Part shown: piece after piece, positions 1-6,752 of the stretch
Layout of the letters: each line of letters starts with the position of its first letter
How positions within the stretch are numbered: the first letter of the stretch is position 1
Assembly (NCBI GenBank): GCA_030668045.1
Contig: DAOUUR010000084.1
Span: 1-8,067, forward strand
DNA from: a bacterium
GTDB taxonomy: Bacteria > Zixibacteria > MSB-5A5 > GN15 > FEB-12
Direction of reading: 5' to 3'
Length of the DNA stretch: 8,067 nt
Position numbers and translations under genes: made by a program
The notes under the pieces: generated by a model
Database searches by the model: none
What the model was told of the DNA's origin: nothing
The model's input: the letters and a program-made list of their open reading frames with translations, nothing else

Positions 1-808
1 AAATAATCACGATATGAGCCGCTAGTTGAATTCGCATACCATCCTTAGCCAGGCCGGGGTTCTCGGTGAGATCTTCGTACTGAGCTGCTCCGAGCAGACC
101 ACCCATGATTCCGAACACCTGCCCCGAACCAAGATAGGGATAGTACTGCGCCGTCATCACACCGGTAAGCCCAAGGCAAAGGGGAAAACCAAATCTGCCC
201 TGGCCATACGAGATCCAGTAGTCGGTAATATTGCCACCGGAAATATCCACGACGCAGGCAACATCATCATAGTTGTTTACGCCCTGCATCATAGGCAGGG
301 AATCAAGAGGAGTGCCATAGTAGTCGGTTGGGAACTGGAGTCGGAAGTTCTGCCCCATCCCGAGAATAATCAAAGCGAAATATGGTTTGTAGCCGAGGAA
401 AGTGTAGTCAACACCACCGACAATTTCCCTGCCTTTATATTCAACGCCGTTATAGGTACGGTCAAGGGCCAGTGAATCAGTAAGATCCAGAATCGCCTGG
501 TCGGTCATACCAGGGCCGTTCTGTGACAGCGATGTAAATATTATCTTGAGCCTCTTTCGCCAGCATTGTTCGACAATCGTAAATGTCATAGGGTGCAACT
601 CGGCCAGATTATTCGGGTCGTAGTCAATTGCAACCAACACAATATCATCCGGCGGGAGACTATCTATGAAGTCGTAGATGCTCTGGACTTCGCGTTCGAC
701 CAGGATAGGCACCTCAAACTCCACCGAGTAAGAAACGACACAGACAATTATCAGAAAAAGGAATATCCATCGGCGGTCGAGCCGCATCATCTTATCAAGT
801 ATATTCAT
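1..808 (-). CDS. A3: membrane-anchored alpha/beta-domain protein, third A paralogue (3' end beyond window)
   Basis: Reading the minus strand from the ATG at 808-806 gives 269 uninterrupted codons to the window edge, so the C-terminus is missing. An AGGAGG ribosome site at 815-820 fixes the start. The protein begins MNILDKMMRLDRRW, with one TM helix at about 14-29. The basic residues before the helix predict that the following domain lies outside the cytoplasm. That domain aligns with A2 and A1: strand VLVAIDYDP (57-65), an HPM helix (72-74), KIIFTSL (88-94), FPTDYYGTPLDSLP (159-172), QYYPYLGSGQ (221-230) and GGLLGAAQYEDL (236-247). It differs at two places where A1 and A2 agree: GYKAGNE becomes GYKPYFA, and PGPKEW becomes NITDYW. 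The expected C-terminal TM helix is just starting at AAHIVII when the window ends. Family function is unknown to me. The gene is real beyond reasonable doubt, from homology and RBS. Confidence 0.93.
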   Translation of the reverse strand, partial: MNILDKMMRLDRRWIFLFLIIVCVVSYSVEFEVPILVEREVQSIYDFIDSLPPDDIVLVAIDYDPNNLAELHPMTFTIVEQCWRKRLKIIFTSLSQNGPGMTDQAILDLTDSLALDRTYNGVEYKGREIVGGVDYTFLGYKPYFALIILGMGQNFRLQFPTDYYGTPLDSLPMMQGVNNYDDVACVVDISGGNITDYWISYGQGRFGFPLCLGLTGVMTAQYYPYLGSGQVFGIMGGLLGAAQYEDLTENPGLAKDGMRIQLAAHIVII

Positions 809-814
809 AGTCGG

Positions 815-820
815 CCTCCT
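815..820 (-). promoter_or_regulatory. Strong Shine-Dalgarno site for A3
   Basis: AGGAGG on the minus strand lies 6 nt before the ATG of A3. Its first base is the last base of the D2 TAA stop, giving TAAGGAGG. This is the best ribosome site in the window and decides the A3 start. It also suggests that A3 can be initiated independently rather than only by coupling. Confidence 0.85.
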
Positions 821-1635
821 TATCCTTTCCCCATATAGCCGCGTTCAATACCGAGAATGACTTTCAGGGCCGTCGCCACGATACCAAGCCCAACTCCCAT
901 AACAATCGCACGCTGAGCCGCGAGGTTGGGAACATTCATCAACCAGTTGGACGTTTTCGCCATGTAGTCCCCGAAAATCGGTGCCAGGTATGGATTGAAA
1001 CGAAGCATTACGATCAGAGCCGATACCAGCAGCAGAGTTGCCAACAGGTTTCGTGCACGGAACGCTCGGTAAGCCGCAGAGGCTATGAAAAACGCCAGCA
1101 GCGAAAAAGTCGTGGCCAGAATCGGCATGAGTACAAAATCGAAGAACGACCGGAACATCGGATTCTCCAGTGGTTCCGCCGACATGAAGTAGAAGCTCCA
1201 GGCATTATCAAATATCCCGATCAGCACCGCGATTATCACGAACACCAACATAAGTCCGGCCCAGAGTCCACGACCTGACTTAACCGTCATCGCCTGTACC
1301 AGCATCCCGATAGACAGAAGCACCGACAGCACGAAAACAAAGTACCAGCCCCATCCTTCGCCGTTCGGCGCTGTCCACCCAAAAATCATCATGGAGAACA
1401 ACCCGACAAGAGTGAAGATTGAATAGCCCCAGTTCTCCTTGCGCGTGCGCACCTTGGCGACCGCGACACGGAAAAGCGACCAGATAGCAAGAGCCATAGC
1501 GAAAATGCCTATGATTGTAATCCAGTCTAATAGAAACTCGTATACTTCCTCGGATGTTTCATGTGGGATGAAATACTGGAAGATCAGAAACATTCCGAAG
1601 ACGAGCACGAGCATAAGTGGAATTTGTCTTTTCAT
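820..1635 (-). CDS. D2: 8-TM integral membrane protein, second D paralogue
   Basis: This 271-aa polytopic protein starts at an ATG 7 nt after an AAGGAG site. It opens MKRQIPL, identical to D1. Predicted TM helices are at about 5-22, 35-56, 70-88, 97-116, 124-143, 165-187, 198-213 and 240-262. The best-conserved parts against D1 are LLAFFIASAAYRAFRARN (179-196) and NLAAQRAIVMGVGLGIVA (237-254), followed by LGIERGYMG at the C-terminus. The block at about 95-150, holding two TM helices, has no counterpart in D1 (226 aa), so D2 carries an inserted helical pair. No catalytic or transporter motif is recognisable. It sits between C2 (13-nt gap) and A3 (11-nt gap). By gene order it is a membrane subunit of the same complex as A, B and C. 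The function is inferred only from context. Confidence 0.94.
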   Translation of the reverse strand: MKRQIPLMLVLVFGMFLIFQYFIPHETSEEVYEFLLDWITIIGIFAMALAIWSLFRVAVAKVRTRKENWGYSIFTLVGLFSMMIFGWTAPNGEGWGWYFVFVLSVLLSIGMLVQAMTVKSGRGLWAGLMLVFVIIAVLIGIFDNAWSFYFMSAEPLENPMFRSFFDFVLMPILATTFSLLAFFIASAAYRAFRARNLLATLLLVSALIVMLRFNPYLAPIFGDYMAKTSNWLMNVPNLAAQRAIVMGVGLGIVATALKVILGIERGYMGKG

Positions 1636-1642
1636 AGTCCGT

Positions 1643-1648
1643 CTCCTT
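1643..1648 (-). promoter_or_regulatory. Shine-Dalgarno site for D2
   Basis: AAGGAG on the minus strand lies directly after the C2 TAG stop and 7 nt before the D2 ATG at 1635. It supports that start. D1 has no comparable site at its own start and probably depends on coupling to C1. Confidence 0.8.
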
Positions 1649-3061
1649 CTAATCTACCACGTGGAAAAGTTCAATAAACCAGTTCCACTCAAACTGAGCG
1701 GCTATCAGGCCGATTGTGGCCAGCACTATCACTGCCGCCTTGGCATAATCCTGAGCCTTGAGTGATCCGAGAAGAATCGGTTCGCGACCGAGGTAGGCCG
1801 ATGCTGCGTAGAGTTCCTCACCTATGAGCGTGAAGTCGCACGCTACAATGAAGAACGGAATCTGCGCAATCTCATCGGTTCCTGCAATCTGGATTGATCC
1901 GGCCAATGCACCAGTCTCGGCAAGCAGGAGCGATTCGGCAAAGAACTTACCCATATAGATGTTGGTCGCCGGAAGTTCGCGAAGCATCGTGCCATTAACA
2001 GCTGCCACGTAGGCAAACTGCAGTTGCGTAACAAAGTAAACGATGTCTTCGTTGTAGTCCTCAGGACGACCGGCATCGGAGAACGATGACTTGACCACTT
2101 CCTGCGCGACCGACATAACAATCGGGTCGTAAGTCGGAACAATCAGTTGCGTCTGATACTCGGCCACCTGCTTGGCGACACGACCGAGGACAGTGAACGA
2201 TGCAATCGTAGCGACATCAGCCGCCGTACCAAGACCGAGCACATAGAGAATGGGACGACCCATCTCAGTTGCCCGCCCGATAGCCTCATCAACCGCCTCG
2301 ATACCGGCAAGGGGTCGCACATATAGCTCTGAACCCCGTCGGGCTTTCATCACGAAGAAGACGGTCATAATTCCAAAAAACATAAAGGCAATAAAAACCG
2401 CCGTCCGCCCTGTGTTAAACCACTGTCCGAAACTCTGAACGGGACCAGCTACACCAGAGGCAGCCCTGATTGTAGAATCAATCGTCACAGCTTCTACTCG
2501 AAAATAGAGATCACTGAAGTCCGGTATGTAATCAGACCCTTCTCGATTCTTGCCGCCGGTGTTCTCGTACGTCGCAACACCCGAAACAACCTTGTCGAGC
2601 AATCGCCACTCACCGCCCTCTGGATACATGCGATGCGCTTCCGGCATCTGATCAGCCATGTCGCTAATTGCAGCCCTGACAACAGTCCGTTCGTCTTTGA
2701 GTTCACTGGTTAACCGTCCGACCGAATCAATCTCCGCCGCCACACGAGCCAGTTCCGCTCGGAGGGTATCAAGCTCGTCCATCAGGAACGGTACCCAACG
2801 AAAAACCTCATAGGACAGCACATTGTTCATGCCCGACCCGTCATCTGCCGACAGCTCCCATGTCACTGTGATGCTGTGACCATGGTCGTTATCGGTATCG
2901 ACCGCCTTGATATCTGACGGTGGAGCCGGAATGAGTGAAGAATCGATCATCGGCGGATCGCCGACAGTTGCCTCAACCGAAGCTGCCACTGTCTCCTGAG
3001 CTGATACGACCGGAGCGATCAGGAGAAAGGTTAGCAGGGTCAAAGTTAGTTTATATACCAT
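1649..3061 (-). CDS. C2: signal peptide, FN3-like domain with coiled-coil insert, TM helix, cytosolic DUF6754-type domain
   Basis: This 470-aa protein has a Sec-type signal peptide at 1-21, with likely cleavage at VVSA/QE. An FN3-like beta domain spans about 46-205 (PAPPSDIKAVD, ITVTWELS, SYEVFRW, LYFRVEAV). Between strands SYEVFRW and GEWRLLDK lies a charged heptad-like helical stretch, about 92-140, which C1 lacks. A TM helix at about 219-239 is followed by KARRG, so the C-terminal domain is predicted cytosolic. That domain (240-438) aligns without gaps with C1 over 199 residues. Shared blocks include AIGRATEMGRPIL (260-272), FFAESLLLAETG (373-384) and ACDFTLIGEELYAASAYL (407-424). A last hydrophobic helix is at about 440-457. 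The DUF6754 name is from memory; the family has no known activity that I can cite. The layout links an external beta domain to a cytosolic one. The start ATG has GGGA 8 nt upstream. Confidence 0.95.
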   Translation of the reverse strand: MVYKLTLTLLTFLLIAPVVSAQETVAASVEATVGDPPMIDSSLIPAPPSDIKAVDTDNDHGHSITVTWELSADDGSGMNNVLSYEVFRWVPFLMDELDTLRAELARVAAEIDSVGRLTSELKDERTVVRAAISDMADQMPEAHRMYPEGGEWRLLDKVVSGVATYENTGGKNREGSDYIPDFSDLYFRVEAVTIDSTIRAASGVAGPVQSFGQWFNTGRTAVFIAFMFFGIMTVFFVMKARRGSELYVRPLAGIEAVDEAIGRATEMGRPILYVLGLGTAADVATIASFTVLGRVAKQVAEYQTQLIVPTYDPIVMSVAQEVVKSSFSDAGRPEDYNEDIVYFVTQLQFAYVAAVNGTMLRELPATNIYMGKFFAESLLLAETGALAGSIQIAGTDEIAQIPFFIVACDFTLIGEELYAASAYLGREPILLGSLKAQDYAKAAVIVLATIGLIAAQFEWNWFIELFHVVD

Positions 3062-3090
3062 ACTCCATTTCCCATTCTATAGGGATATGT

Positions 3091-3906
3091 TTAACTTATT
3101 ATTTCTAACCAATCACGGAAAAGGAATGTAATTCGACCTACCAGAAGCGAGATGCGCCCCATGACAGTGTATCCAAATGAGGCGCCGAAAGTAAGCATCA
3201 GAACCCAGATACCAACTTTCGAGGCCGCCCCAAAAGCGCCCTTGTGCTCCTTGGAGAAATAGAAATAAATCAATCCGCAGAAGACACCCAGGAAAATAAC
3301 CCAGTTAGCTGCTATTGCCACCAGTTGCCCGGAGGCTGATAGATCGAGATTTGAGAAGAAATGACCAATTCCCTGCCACTCGGTACCAAGTAGCGGCACA
3401 AATGTATTTGAAATTTGCTTGATGAAGTCGGAACGAAGGTACCGGACAAAATTCAAACCGGCGGTAGTACCAATGATAAAGGCCAACGGCCAACGCGATA
3501 TCCATCCACCCTTGGGCGACAAACGCATGAGCAACATAATGCCCAGAATTACCGGAATGAAGAAGAAGAAGTTGTAATCACCCGGCTGTGGCTGCTGCTC
3601 GAAAAACTTAGACAAACCATCCGAAAGACGGGGAATCAAGTTCTGAACGATCGTCGTCCAGAAACCCATGCACATCCAGAACGCCGCCGACACGCCGACA
3701 AACAGATGCTCGGCAAATTTATAGAGCGGATTATCTGCATATAAGAACGATAGAACCGATAACGTCAGGAAAGCTGAAAACGTAACCAGGAACCCCTGAA
3801 GAATATAATTGTCGGTCTCGCCGCTCAGGCTACCGGCCTTAAGAATCCAGCTTAGGAGGAAAAGGGCCGACACTATCGCCATGAGGATAAAGGTTGTTTT
3901 CTTCAT
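3091..3906 (-). CDS. B2: 7-TM integral membrane protein, second B paralogue
   Basis: This 271-aa polytopic protein has TM helices at about 5-24, 36-56, 64-87, 112-128, 136-155, 195-217 and 231-250. Its start ATG overlaps the A2 stop in an ATGA (3903-3906), with GGAG 8 nt upstream, so the two genes are translationally coupled. Blocks shared with B1 are SFLYADNPLYK (53-63), GIMLLMRLSPKGGWISRWPL (122-141), IYFYFSKEHKGAFGA (213-227) and TFGASFGYTVMGRISLL (239-255). The charged loop SKEHKG between the last two helices is the most conserved part. The first TM helix and the stretch to about residue 37 are absent from B1. A Q/P-rich loop at 100-110 is also longer here. I do not recognise a characterised family. 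By gene order it is a membrane core subunit of the A-B-C-D system. Confidence 0.95.
   Translation of the reverse strand: MKKTTFILMAIVSALFLLSWILKAGSLSGETDNYILQGFLVTFSAFLTLSVLSFLYADNPLYKFAEHLFVGVSAAFWMCMGFWTTIVQNLIPRLSDGLSKFFEQQPQPGDYNFFFFIPVILGIMLLMRLSPKGGWISRWPLAFIIGTTAGLNFVRYLRSDFIKQISNTFVPLLGTEWQGIGHFFSNLDLSASGQLVAIAANWVIFLGVFCGLIYFYFSKEHKGAFGAASKVGIWVLMLTFGASFGYTVMGRISLLVGRITFLFRDWLEIIS
3227..3252. repeat. 26-nt exact direct repeat, copy 1 (inside B2)
   Basis: This stretch is identical, base for base, to 6891-6916 in B1, at a distance of 3664 bp. It encodes the KEHKGAFGA loop, including third codon positions. Flanking bases differ on both sides. It is part of a coding sequence, not an inserted element. 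Confidence 0.9.
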
Positions 3907-4820
3907 TCCTTTTTCTCCCGACGACGCCCTCTAAAAAAGACCACATTCCCGATCACAATAAAGGCCATAATAACCACATGAGCCAGCGTCTGCGGGCCCA
4001 TCATCAGCAAGCCCGGTGTGTCCATATCAGCAAATTTGGGGTGAACGCGGATCAATTCCGATTCATATTCGGCCGCACCCTTAACTCCTCCAAGAATTCC
4101 AATCACCTGATCAGGCAAATATGGATACATCTGCGGCGCTACCACTGCCGCCACACCCACGCCGATGGGAACTCCGCCGGGATCACCCACAAAAAGAATC
4201 CACTCTTTGGGACCCGGCTTGCCACCGCCGAAAGACACGATGAAGTCGAGGTCTTTACATGATTCAATGTTGTCGAAGATCGGAATGCTATCAAGTGGAA
4301 CCGAGTTAACATCGGTCGGAAACATTTTTTGAATATCGGTAATGATAACGTTAGGCACGCCCTCGTTGCCGGCCTTGTATCCTATACTTACATAGTCGAC
4401 AAGATTCTGCTTTTCAGGAAAACCGGGCAGAATAGATTCGCTCAGCGACTGCGACAACAGGGCCTGACCGGTAGCCCATAAAGACATGAAAATGATCTTG
4501 TGCCCCTTCTCAAGACAGTGCCGACTGATCGCATTGGCCATCGGTTGCACTTCAGGAGCCATCGCCGGATCAAAATCGAAAGAGAGAAGAACGGTCGAAC
4601 CTTCGGGAAGATTCTCAACTTTATCGAAGACAGATTTGACAACCTGCGTGGCCTTTTCCTCAAATGTCATCGGAAACAAAATCGGGGCTGCTACGGCAAG
4701 AAAGATGAACAGGAATATGATCCGTCGGTCGACCTCGCGTCCTTTCAGCGATCCATAGAACAGCGCCACCAGCCCACCAAAGATTAGAATCAGAGAAATA
4801 ATTACGCCGATATTATCCAT
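3903..4820 (-). CDS. A2: membrane-anchored alpha/beta-domain protein, second A paralogue
   Basis: I take the ATG at 4820 (305 aa) because a G-rich site, GGGGGGAT, lies just upstream at good spacing. An in-frame ATG at 4826 is possible; the TTG at 4856, overlapping D1 by 44 nt, is less likely. The protein has TM helices at about 4-22 and 34-50, the second preceded by REVDRR. A long alpha/beta domain at about 55-270 is predicted extracytoplasmic. A C-terminal TM at about 280-296 and a basic tail RGRRREKKE are predicted inside. Domain landmarks are VLLSFDFDPAMAPEVQPM (77-94), KIIFMSLWATGQ (108-119), GYKAGNE (147-153), FPTDVNSVPLDSIP (167-180), GGGKPGPKEW (198-207), APQMYPYLPDQ (228-238) and LGGVKGAAEYE (243-253). 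Compared with A3 it has one extra N-terminal TM helix. The repeating strand-helix pattern suggests a Rossmann-like fold, but no nucleotide-binding or catalytic signature is certain. Function unknown. Confidence 0.93.
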   Translation of the reverse strand: MDNIGVIISLILIFGGLVALFYGSLKGREVDRRIIFLFIFLAVAAPILFPMTFEEKATQVVKSVFDKVENLPEGSTVLLSFDFDPAMAPEVQPMANAISRHCLEKGHKIIFMSLWATGQALLSQSLSESILPGFPEKQNLVDYVSIGYKAGNEGVPNVIITDIQKMFPTDVNSVPLDSIPIFDNIESCKDLDFIVSFGGGKPGPKEWILFVGDPGGVPIGVGVAAVVAPQMYPYLPDQVIGILGGVKGAAEYESELIRVHPKFADMDTPGLLMMGPQTLAHVVIMAFIVIGNVVFFRGRRREKKE

Positions 4821-5493
4821 TGTCATCCCCCCCCAGGTATGTTCGTTCGACACCAAGGATCAGACGCAGTGACATCGCGACGACTCCGAGACTAATACCT
4901 ATAAGGATGGCCCGCTGTCCGGCCAAATTAAACGAGTTCATTATCCAGACAGCCATATTCGGAATCTGGAAAAACGACAGTGAATCAGGTATCCAGGCGG
5001 TTAAGAGCATGCCCAGCGGCGTACGGCCGAGTAAGATCACAAAGGCCGCTATCAAGAGAATAGTTGCCTCGCGATTCTTGGCCCGGAACGCACGATACGA
5101 AGCTGAAGCCACAAAGAACGCCAGCAGCGCGTACATTGTCGATTGCAACGGATTGATCACATAGTTGAACATCTCCTGGAACCATGAACCGGGCGCCGTC
5201 ACGTCGGCGGCGATACCTCCCGGATTGCCTATCTTTAATAGACCGACAAAAAGCATGAATCCAAAGCCGATCAAAGTAACAATCGAAAATCCCCAGTCAG
5301 CTTTACGCTTCTTCAATTTGCCTACATGGACTCGGACCAGGTTGCCAGCCCCAAGGAAAAATGCAAATACCGCAATAATATCAAAGAAGAGAGTGAAATT
5401 CTCTCCCCACGTTTCCATCGGAGGGATAAAGACCGAGAAAATCAGCAAGGTCCCGACAAAGAAAGTAATAAATAGTGGTATCTGTCTTTTCAT
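4813..5493 (-). CDS. D1: 6-TM integral membrane protein, first D paralogue
   Basis: This 226-aa homologue of D2 has the same N-terminus, MKRQIPL. TM helices lie at about 5-23, 35-53, 68-86, 114-132, 142-157 and 193-213. The conserved signatures are LLAFFVASASYRAFRAKN (123-140), NLAGQRAILIGISLGVVA (189-206) and LGVERTYLG at the end. It lacks the two-helix block found in D2. The start ATG is 8 nt after the C1 stop and has no good Shine-Dalgarno, so coupling to C1 is likely. The last codons run through a tract of eight Gs and overlap the start of A2 by 8 nt. The basic loop VHVGKLKKRK (55-64) is predicted cytoplasmic. It is probably a core membrane subunit; no family activity is recognised. Confidence 0.94.
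   Translation of the reverse strand: MKRQIPLFITFFVGTLLIFSVFIPPMETWGENFTLFFDIIAVFAFFLGAGNLVRVHVGKLKKRKADWGFSIVTLIGFGFMLFVGLLKIGNPGGIAADVTAPGSWFQEMFNYVINPLQSTMYALLAFFVASASYRAFRAKNREATILLIAAFVILLGRTPLGMLLTAWIPDSLSFFQIPNMAVWIMNSFNLAGQRAILIGISLGVVAMSLRLILGVERTYLGGDDNG
4827..4834 (-). promoter_or_regulatory. G8 homopolymer at the D1/A2 junction, doubling as A2 ribosome site
   Basis: Eight consecutive Gs on the minus strand are read in D1 as part of LGGD. They are also the only candidate Shine-Dalgarno sequence for A2, 6 nt before the ATG at 4820. Loss of one G would put D1 in frame with A2, because the A2 frame is open across the junction. Gain of one G would stop D1 at once at TGA. Whether slippage occurs cannot be told from one sequence. 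Confidence 0.55.
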
Positions 5494-5501
5494 ATCTCAG
5501 G

Positions 5502-6752
5502 CTAACTCGTCGAAAAAATCGTTTTCAATATATCTACCAGACTGTTCATCGAAGCGATATTCCAGGCTGTTCCGATAGTGGTGGCCAATGCCCCGATAAC
5601 AAGAATCACCATGGCAATCGCTTTACCGACATCCTGCCCCTTGAGGGATCCAAGCTGTTTCGGTTCACCGGAGAGATATGCCGAGGCCGCAAAGAGTTCT
5701 TCGCCAATCAGCGTGAAATCGCAGGCGGCAATAAAGAACGGCAACTGTGCCGGTCGCGCCGTACCTGCGATCTGAATCGCGCCGATATAGTTTCCGGTCT
5801 CGGCCAGAATCAGAGACTCGGCAAAGAATGCTCCCAGCAAGAAGATCGTCGCAGGTTTTTCACGCACCATGATGCCATCAACGGCAGCCACATAACCAAA
5901 CTGCTCATCGGTAATATAGGTTACCATGTCATCGCTATATTTGTCGGGACGTCCGGCTGTTTGATAGGACGACTTGATTATCTCACGTCCCGCCGTCATG
6001 ACAAGGGAGCGAGATACCGGCATAAAAATCTCTGTATCGTAATCAGCAATTGTTTTGGAAATACGCCCAAGAATAGTCAAACCGGCCAGAGTCTGGACAT
6101 CGTCCATATCCTGAATTCCGGGGATAAATAGAATCGGGCGTCCCATCTCGGTAGCCCGGCCAACGGCATCGTCGACCGCCTCCAGCCCGGCAATCTTGCG
6201 AACAAATAGCTTCTTCCCGCGTCGTGCTATCTCAATAAAATATATAACCGCACCACCGACTATCAGGGCGATCAGGAAAAGATATCTCTTGCTAAAGTCA
6301 ATCCATTCACGTTCGGGTGAGATCGACTCGGTCGGATTCGATACAAACTCGGCGCCATCGGTAAGGGCCGCCACCGAATATATGTAGGTATGTCCAAGCT
6401 CTGTATTTTCGTCGCGATAATGGTTAGCCTTGGCTGGAAGATCGGCAATCGCCTCGGCAGCACCACCGTCATCCTGCCGGTAAATGCGATACCCGACTAC
6501 GGTGCTGATCCCGGGCAGATCATCAATCGATGGCACCCACTGCAGATTGATGCGCTCACCGTTATCATACTTATGATCGGTCGCAATCAGGGAGGTCGGG
6601 GCAGCAACCTCTATGATAACGGTATCTATCTCGGTCGACAGGTTGGTGGTCGGAGTCGCCTCATCCTGACTTAGCGCAAGCGATGCCAACAATAAAACAC
6701 AAATAGTACTAATTGAGATCACACGGAAGATGTGTAGCCGCGTGGGTGTCAT
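5502..6752 (-). CDS. C1: signal peptide, FN3-like domain, TM helix, cytosolic DUF6754-type domain
   Basis: I choose the ATG at 6752 (416 aa), which overlaps the B1 stop as TGATG. A GTG one codon earlier at 6755 is the alternative. The N-terminus has basic residues, a hydrophobic core and a likely signal-peptidase site near LALS/QDE (about 29). A compact FN3-like domain at about 50-145 shows PTSLIATD, INLQWVPS, GYRIYR and YIYSVAAL. A TM helix at about 157-175 is followed by ARRGKK, so the next domain is predicted cytosolic. That domain (176-374) matches C2 gap-free, with VGRATEMGRPILF, FFAESLILAETG and ACDFTLIGEELFAASAYL. A final hydrophobic segment is at about 378-396. It lacks the C2 coiled-coil insert; its C-C' loop is just RQDDGGAAEAIADL. 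It is translationally coupled to B1 and followed 8 nt later by D1. The DUF6754 label is recall; no biochemical role is known to me. Confidence 0.95.
   Translation of the reverse strand: MTPTRLHIFRVISISTICVLLLASLALSQDEATPTTNLSTEIDTVIIEVAAPTSLIATDHKYDNGERINLQWVPSIDDLPGISTVVGYRIYRQDDGGAAEAIADLPAKANHYRDENTELGHTYIYSVAALTDGAEFVSNPTESISPEREWIDFSKRYLFLIALIVGGAVIYFIEIARRGKKLFVRKIAGLEAVDDAVGRATEMGRPILFIPGIQDMDDVQTLAGLTILGRISKTIADYDTEIFMPVSRSLVMTAGREIIKSSYQTAGRPDKYSDDMVTYITDEQFGYVAAVDGIMVREKPATIFLLGAFFAESLILAETGNYIGAIQIAGTARPAQLPFFIAACDFTLIGEELFAASAYLSGEPKQLGSLKGQDVGKAIAMVILVIGALATTIGTAWNIASMNSLVDILKTIFSTS

Larger units (their letters stand above)
820..4820 (-). other. Module 2 of the tandem A-B-C-D cassette (A2-B2-C2-D2)
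   Basis: This repeats module 1 in order and orientation, with junctions of -4, +29, +13 and +11 nt (the last to A3). Each of B2, C2 and D2 carries extra structure relative to module 1. It is followed at once by A3, so a third module may continue past position 1. Confidence 0.9.

Noticed and set aside
26..475. 149-aa plus-strand open frame
   Set aside because: It is antisense to A3, whose product has clear homology, a TM anchor and a strong ribosome site. The plus-strand peptide has no recognisable domain.
3062..3090. Promoter in the longest intergenic gap (29 nt between B2 and C2)
   Set aside because: The gap is too short for a convincing promoter and holds only a weak ribosome site.
4821..4856. 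Upstream TTG or ATG start for A2
   Set aside because: The TTG at 4856 would overlap D1 by 44 nt without a ribosome site. The ATG at 4826 has the G-tract directly against it. The ATG at 4820 has better spacing, though 4826 stays possible.
5475..6131. 218-aa plus-strand open frame, the longest on that strand
   Set aside because: It lies opposite C1 and the start of D1. Its product is rich in Arg, His, Gln and Cys with no fold pattern, typical of a shadow frame.
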